DNA of 9,334 bases from CBW1002 sp046081905 (GTDB taxonomy: Bacteria; Cyanobacteriota; Cyanobacteriia; PCC-6307; Cyanobiaceae), in NCBI GenBank assembly GCA_046081905.1, contig JBJTWS010000156.1, positions 1-9,334 of the forward strand, given 5' to 3'. The notes under the pieces are model-generated. The model was not told the origin of the DNA. It was given only the letters and a program-made list of their open reading frames with translations, and made no database searches. Below, one piece after another: positions 7,110-9,334 of this stretch; position 1 is the first letter of the stretch, and each line of letters begins with the position of its first letter. The translations under genes were made by a program, and so were the position numbers.

Positions 7110-8332
7110 TGGCGCGGCTGCTGATCAGCACCGGCGAGGTGTCCGGCGACCTGCAGGGTTCCCTGCTGATCCGGGCCCTGCGCCAGGAGGCCGAGGGCCG
7201 CGGACTTCCGCTGGAGATCGTGGCCCTGGGCGGCGATCGGATGCGCCAGGCCGGGGCCACGATCCTCGCGGACACGGCCTGCCTGGGGGCCATTGGCCTC
7301 TGGGAGGCCCTGCCGCTGATCTGGCCCACCCTGCGCCTGCAGCAGCGGCTGCGCCAGTGGCTCGGGCGCCATCCCCTCGATGGGGTGGTGCTGATCGACT
7401 ACATGGGCGCCAACGTGAACCTGGGCCTGCGGCTGAAACGCGACCAGCCCCGGGTGCCGATCACCTATTACATCGCGCCCCAGGAATGGGCCTTCCGCCT
7501 CGGGGAGGGGGGCACCACCCGCCTGATCGGCTTCAGCGACCGCATCCTGGCGATCTTCCCCGAGGAGGCCCGCTTCTACGCCGAGCGGGGCGCCCAGGTC
7601 ACCTGGGTGGGCCATCCCCTGCTCGACACCCTCGGCACCCTGCCCGATCGGGCCGCCGCCCGCCAGAGCCTCAACCTGCCGGCGGAGGCTCCGGTGCTGC
7701 TGCTGCTTCCCGCTTCCCGCCGCCAGGAGCTGCGCTACCTGCTGCCGGAGATGGCGGCGGCGGCGGCGGAGCTGCAGCGGCGCCATCCCGATCTGGTGGT
7801 GCTGGTGTCGGCGGGGCTGCCGGGCTTCGAGCCCCTGCTGGAGGCGGCCTGCCGGCGGGAGCAGCTCCAGGCCCGTGTGATCCCCGCCAGCCAGGCCGAT
7901 GCCCTCAAGCCCGCCCTCTGCGCGGCGGCCGATGTGGCCCTCACCAAGTCGGGCACCGCGAATCTGGAGCTGGCCCTGCGGGGCGTGCCCCAGGTGGTGG
8001 GGTACCGGGTGAGCCGCATCACCGCCGCCGTGGCGGAGCACGTGCTGCGCTTCAACGTGCCCCACATCTCGCCGGTGAACCTGGTGCTGCAGGAGCGGCT
8101 GGTGCCGGAGCTGCTGCAGCAGCACTACCGCCGCGAGGCCCTGGTGCAGGAGGCCGAGGCGCTGCTGGATCCCGAGGGGGAACCGCGCCGCCGGCTGCTG
8201 GAGGGCTACGGGCGCCTGCGCCGCACCCTGGGGGAGCCGGGGGTGACCCGCCGGGCCGCGGCCGCGATCCTCGATCAGCTGGCGGCCGGTCCGCTGCCGG
8301 CTCCGGCCGCCGCCGCCCCCTCCACCCCGTAG
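7109..8332 (+). CDS. lpxB: Lipid-A-disaccharide synthase
   Basis: LpxB is the peripheral inner-membrane GT19 glycosyltransferase that joins UDP-diacylglucosamine to lipid X to form the lipid A disaccharide. The 407 residues from the ATG at 7109 show the family start STGEVSGD (7-14; AGEASGD in E. coli), IDYMGANVNLGL, APQEW (123-127), VGHPLLD (167-173), LPASRRQEL and the UDP-binding signature KSGTANLEL (280-288), then ISPVNLVL near the C-terminal swapped region. The open frame extends upstream to 6611, but that part is the lpxA gene in another frame. The last 15 or so residues are an Ala/Pro tail beyond the usual end. An internal (GCG)5 run at 7754-7768 encodes five alanines. It is coupled to lpxA and is the last gene of the tightly overlapping block. 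Confidence 0.96.
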   Translation: MARLLISTGEVSGDLQGSLLIRALRQEAEGRGLPLEIVALGGDRMRQAGATILADTACLGAIGLWEALPLIWPTLRLQQRLRQWLGRHPLDGVVLIDYMGANVNLGLRLKRDQPRVPITYYIAPQEWAFRLGEGGTTRLIGFSDRILAIFPEEARFYAERGAQVTWVGHPLLDTLGTLPDRAAARQSLNLPAEAPVLLLLPASRRQELRYLLPEMAAAAAELQRRHPDLVVLVSAGLPGFEPLLEAACRREQLQARVIPASQADALKPALCAAADVALTKSGTANLELALRGVPQVVGYRVSRITAAVAEHVLRFNVPHISPVNLVLQERLVPELLQQHYRREALVQEAEALLDPEGEPRRRLLEGYGRLRRTLGEPGVTRRAAAAILDQLAAGPLPAPAAAAPSTP

Positions 8333-8333
8333 G

Positions 8334-8368
8334 AGGGAGGCTGCGCCATCCTGGCGGGGACCCTCCCT
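8334..8368 (+). other. Hairpin between lpxB and msrA
   Basis: AGGGAGG at 8334-8340 can pair with CCTCCCT at 8362-8368. An inner stem, CGCCA (8344-8348) with TGGCG (8352-8356), closes on a three-base loop, leaving an internal loop between the two helices. There is no U-run afterwards, so it is not a classical intrinsic terminator. It ends seven bases before the msrA ATG and covers the place where a ribosome site would lie. It could attenuate, stabilise the lpxB mRNA end, or limit msrA translation. Confidence 0.4.
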
Positions 8369-8374
8369 GCTGCG

Positions 8375-9010
8375 ATGCGCCTCCTCGCCCTGCTCCTCTC
8401 GGTTCTGCTGGGCAGTGCCGGTCTCCTGCTGGCGCCGGCGCCCGCGGCTGCGGCGGTGCAGGAGGCGGTGTTTGCGGGGGGGTGCTTCTGGTGCCTCGAG
8501 CACGACCTCGAAACCCTGCCCGGGGTGCTGGAGGCCGTGGGCGGCTACAGCGGCGGCGCTCTGGCCAATCCCACCTACCGCAGGGTGAGCGCAGGGGGCA
8601 CGGGGCACCAGGAGAGCGTGCGGGTCCGCTTCGATGACGCCCGCCTCTCCTACGCCACGCTGCTGCGGGCCTTCTGGCGCAATGTGGATCCCCTCGATGG
8701 CGGCGGCCAGTTCTGTGACCGGGGCGATTCCTACCGACCGGTGATCTTCCCCAAGGGCGAGGCCCAGGCGAAGGAAGCGCAGGCGAGCCGCGGGGCGGCG
8801 GCCAGGGAGCTGGGCCGGCCGGCCTCCGCCCTGAAGGTGGAGATCAAGCCGCTGCAGCGCTTCTGGCCGGCGGAGGAGTACCACCAGAACTACGCCGAGC
8901 GCAATGCGATCAAATACAACTACTACCGCTGGTCCTGCGGTCGTGACCGGCGCCTCGATGCGGTGTGGGGCAAACGGGCCCGCACCTCGGGGGCCTGGGG
9001 GACCCGCTGA
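8375..9010 (+). CDS. msrA: Exported peptide-methionine (S)-S-oxide reductase
   Basis: MsrA reduces the S-epimer of methionine sulfoxide in oxidised proteins. The 211-residue product begins with a hydrophobic export signal (R2, Leu-rich core, cleavage likely after the AAAA at 24-27), so the enzyme probably works outside the cytoplasm, in the periplasm or thylakoid lumen. The mature domain starts at once with GGCFWC (35-40): C37 is the catalytic cysteine and C40 a nearby second one. GTGHQE supplies the conserved His/Glu (H78, E80), followed by FCDRGDSYRP with C114, YHQNY, and a C-terminal C188 in YRWSCGRD, a likely resolving cysteine. No MsrB domain is fused. The ATG at 8375 is the only start that gives the full signal sequence; I see no free Shine-Dalgarno. 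The gap after lpxB is 42 bases, so it may belong to the same transcript or have its own promoter. Confidence 0.95.
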   Translation: MRLLALLLSVLLGSAGLLLAPAPAAAAVQEAVFAGGCFWCLEHDLETLPGVLEAVGGYSGGALANPTYRRVSAGGTGHQESVRVRFDDARLSYATLLRAFWRNVDPLDGGGQFCDRGDSYRPVIFPKGEAQAKEAQASRGAAARELGRPASALKVEIKPLQRFWPAEEYHQNYAERNAIKYNYYRWSCGRDRRLDAVWGKRARTSGAWGTR

Positions 9011-9016
9011 AGACCC

Positions 9017-9050
9017 TCCCACCGCTCCTCTCCCGAGGGGGGCGGTGGGG
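9017..9050 (+). terminator. Strong GC-rich hairpin after msrA
   Basis: Seven bases after the msrA stop, TCCCACCGC (9017-9025) pairs with GCGGTGGGG (9042-9050; one G-T wobble). The inner bases 9026-9031 can continue pairing with 9036-9041, leaving a four-base CCCG loop. This is the most stable stem-loop I found in the window. ATATCC follows instead of a U-tract, which is common for proposed cyanobacterial 3' hairpins. It probably marks the 3' end of the operon. Confidence 0.6.
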
Positions 9051-9077
9051 ATATCCGGGATGCCGCCGGGGCGGGAA

Positions 9078-9119
9078 GGAATCTGTTGAAAAGCGGAAGA
9101 TTCCCAGGGGTTGCCCTGG
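9078..9119. promoter_or_regulatory. Adjacent inverted repeats upstream of the last gene
   Basis: Within the 157-base gap after msrA, GGAATCT (9078-9084) and AGATTCC (9098-9104) form a 7-base inverted repeat with a 13-base spacer. A second, CCAGGG (9104-9109) with CCCTGG (9114-9119), has a four-base loop and shares base 9104 with the first. The two structures therefore abut and could be tandem or competing hairpins in a leader, or a protein-binding site. TTGAAA (9086-9091) inside the spacer resembles a -35 box, but no matching -10 is evident. This stretch is less G+C-rich than its flanks. Confidence 0.35.
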
Positions 9120-9167
9120 TCACTTCCCTCTCCCGCAGACGGATTTCACCCTTCCCAAGGACCGGCG

Positions 9168-9334
9168 ATGCGGTTAGCGTTTGATCACAGCCGAGCGTGG
9201 AATGATATGTATCTGCTGACCATCCGCGACGGTCTGCAGACCCGCCACATCGGGCCCTACGAGAGCCCCAAGCAGGCCGCCGATGACCTGGATCGGCTGC
9301 TGGCCTGCTGCGGCGAGCGGGCCCGCTGGCAGAT
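9168..9334 (+). CDS. Small protein of unknown function (runs off right edge)
   Basis: An open frame from the ATG at 9168 continues to the window end (55 residues seen). AAGGA at 9157-9161, six bases before the ATG, is the clearest ribosome site in the window and decides this start over the in-frame ATG at 9207. From the second Met the sequence reads MYLLTIRDGLQTRHIGPY, followed by ESPKQAADDLDRLLACC and a basic/aromatic stretch ending WQ. The pattern of a short beta-strand pair (LLTIRDG, TRHIGPY) and then an amphipathic helix suggests a small alpha/beta domain in the cytoplasm, with no signal peptide. Two adjacent cysteines are at residues 48-49. I do not recognise a named family. It lies beyond the probable msrA terminator, so it is likely expressed separately. 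Confidence 0.65.
   Translation, partial: MRLAFDHSRAWNDMYLLTIRDGLQTRHIGPYESPKQAADDLDRLLACCGERARWQ

Noticed and set aside
7754..7768. A (GCG)5 run in lpxB as a possible phase-variation tract
   Set aside because: Length changes would be in multiples of three and stay in frame, changing only an alanine run; short GCG runs are expected in such G+C-rich genes.
6968..9022. A 684-codon minus-strand open frame opposite lpxA, lpxB and msrA
   Set aside because: It has the same antisense shadow pattern, with His/Gln/Arg-rich composition. The plus-strand genes have complete catalytic motifs.

Overview
The window reads as a G+C-rich chromosomal segment of a picocyanobacterium (Synechococcus/Cyanobium type). 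The protein sequences suggest this: an Omp85/BamA with three POTRA domains and an Ala/Pro-rich periplasmic linker, a PurD with GREN instead of the GREH of E. coli, and the run bamA-lpxC-fabZ-lpxA-lpxB next to purC and purD. I saw no GCGATCGC (HIP1) sites, no mobile element, no CRISPR array and no tRNA or rRNA gene. The taxonomic call rests on recalled family resemblance, not on a search.

Layout. The left edge holds the 5' part of purD on the minus strand, cut by the window. A 76-base divergent spacer follows. Seven plus-strand genes then run closely packed: a secreted helical-repeat (TPR-like) protein of unknown function, purC, bamA, lpxC, fabZ, lpxA and lpxB. Three junctions are stop/start overlaps (ATGA at 1728-1731, TGATG at 4917-4921 and 7107-7111). 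Two gaps are short (fabZ-lpxA, 5 bases; purC-bamA, 12 or 42 bases depending on the bamA start). The largest gap is 53 bases, before fabZ. After a 42-base spacer containing a hairpin comes msrA with an export signal, then a strong GC-rich hairpin that probably ends the transcription unit. A 157-base intergenic region with further inverted repeats leads to a small unrecognised protein gene that runs off the right edge.

How the genes fit together. LpxA, LpxC and LpxB perform steps 1, 2 and 4 of lipid A synthesis. FabZ supplies acyl chains and competes with LpxA/LpxC for the hydroxyacyl-ACP pool. BamA inserts beta-barrel proteins into the same outer membrane. The secreted helical-repeat protein and the exported MsrA would act in the periplasm, so the cluster is an outer-membrane construction unit. 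purC and purD are two de novo purine genes at its upstream end. Nothing here is a clearly undescribed system. The best candidates for a second look are the unknown secreted protein coupled to purC/bamA, the three cysteine pairs in the BamA barrel, the exported MsrA behind lpxB, and the inverted repeats before the last gene.
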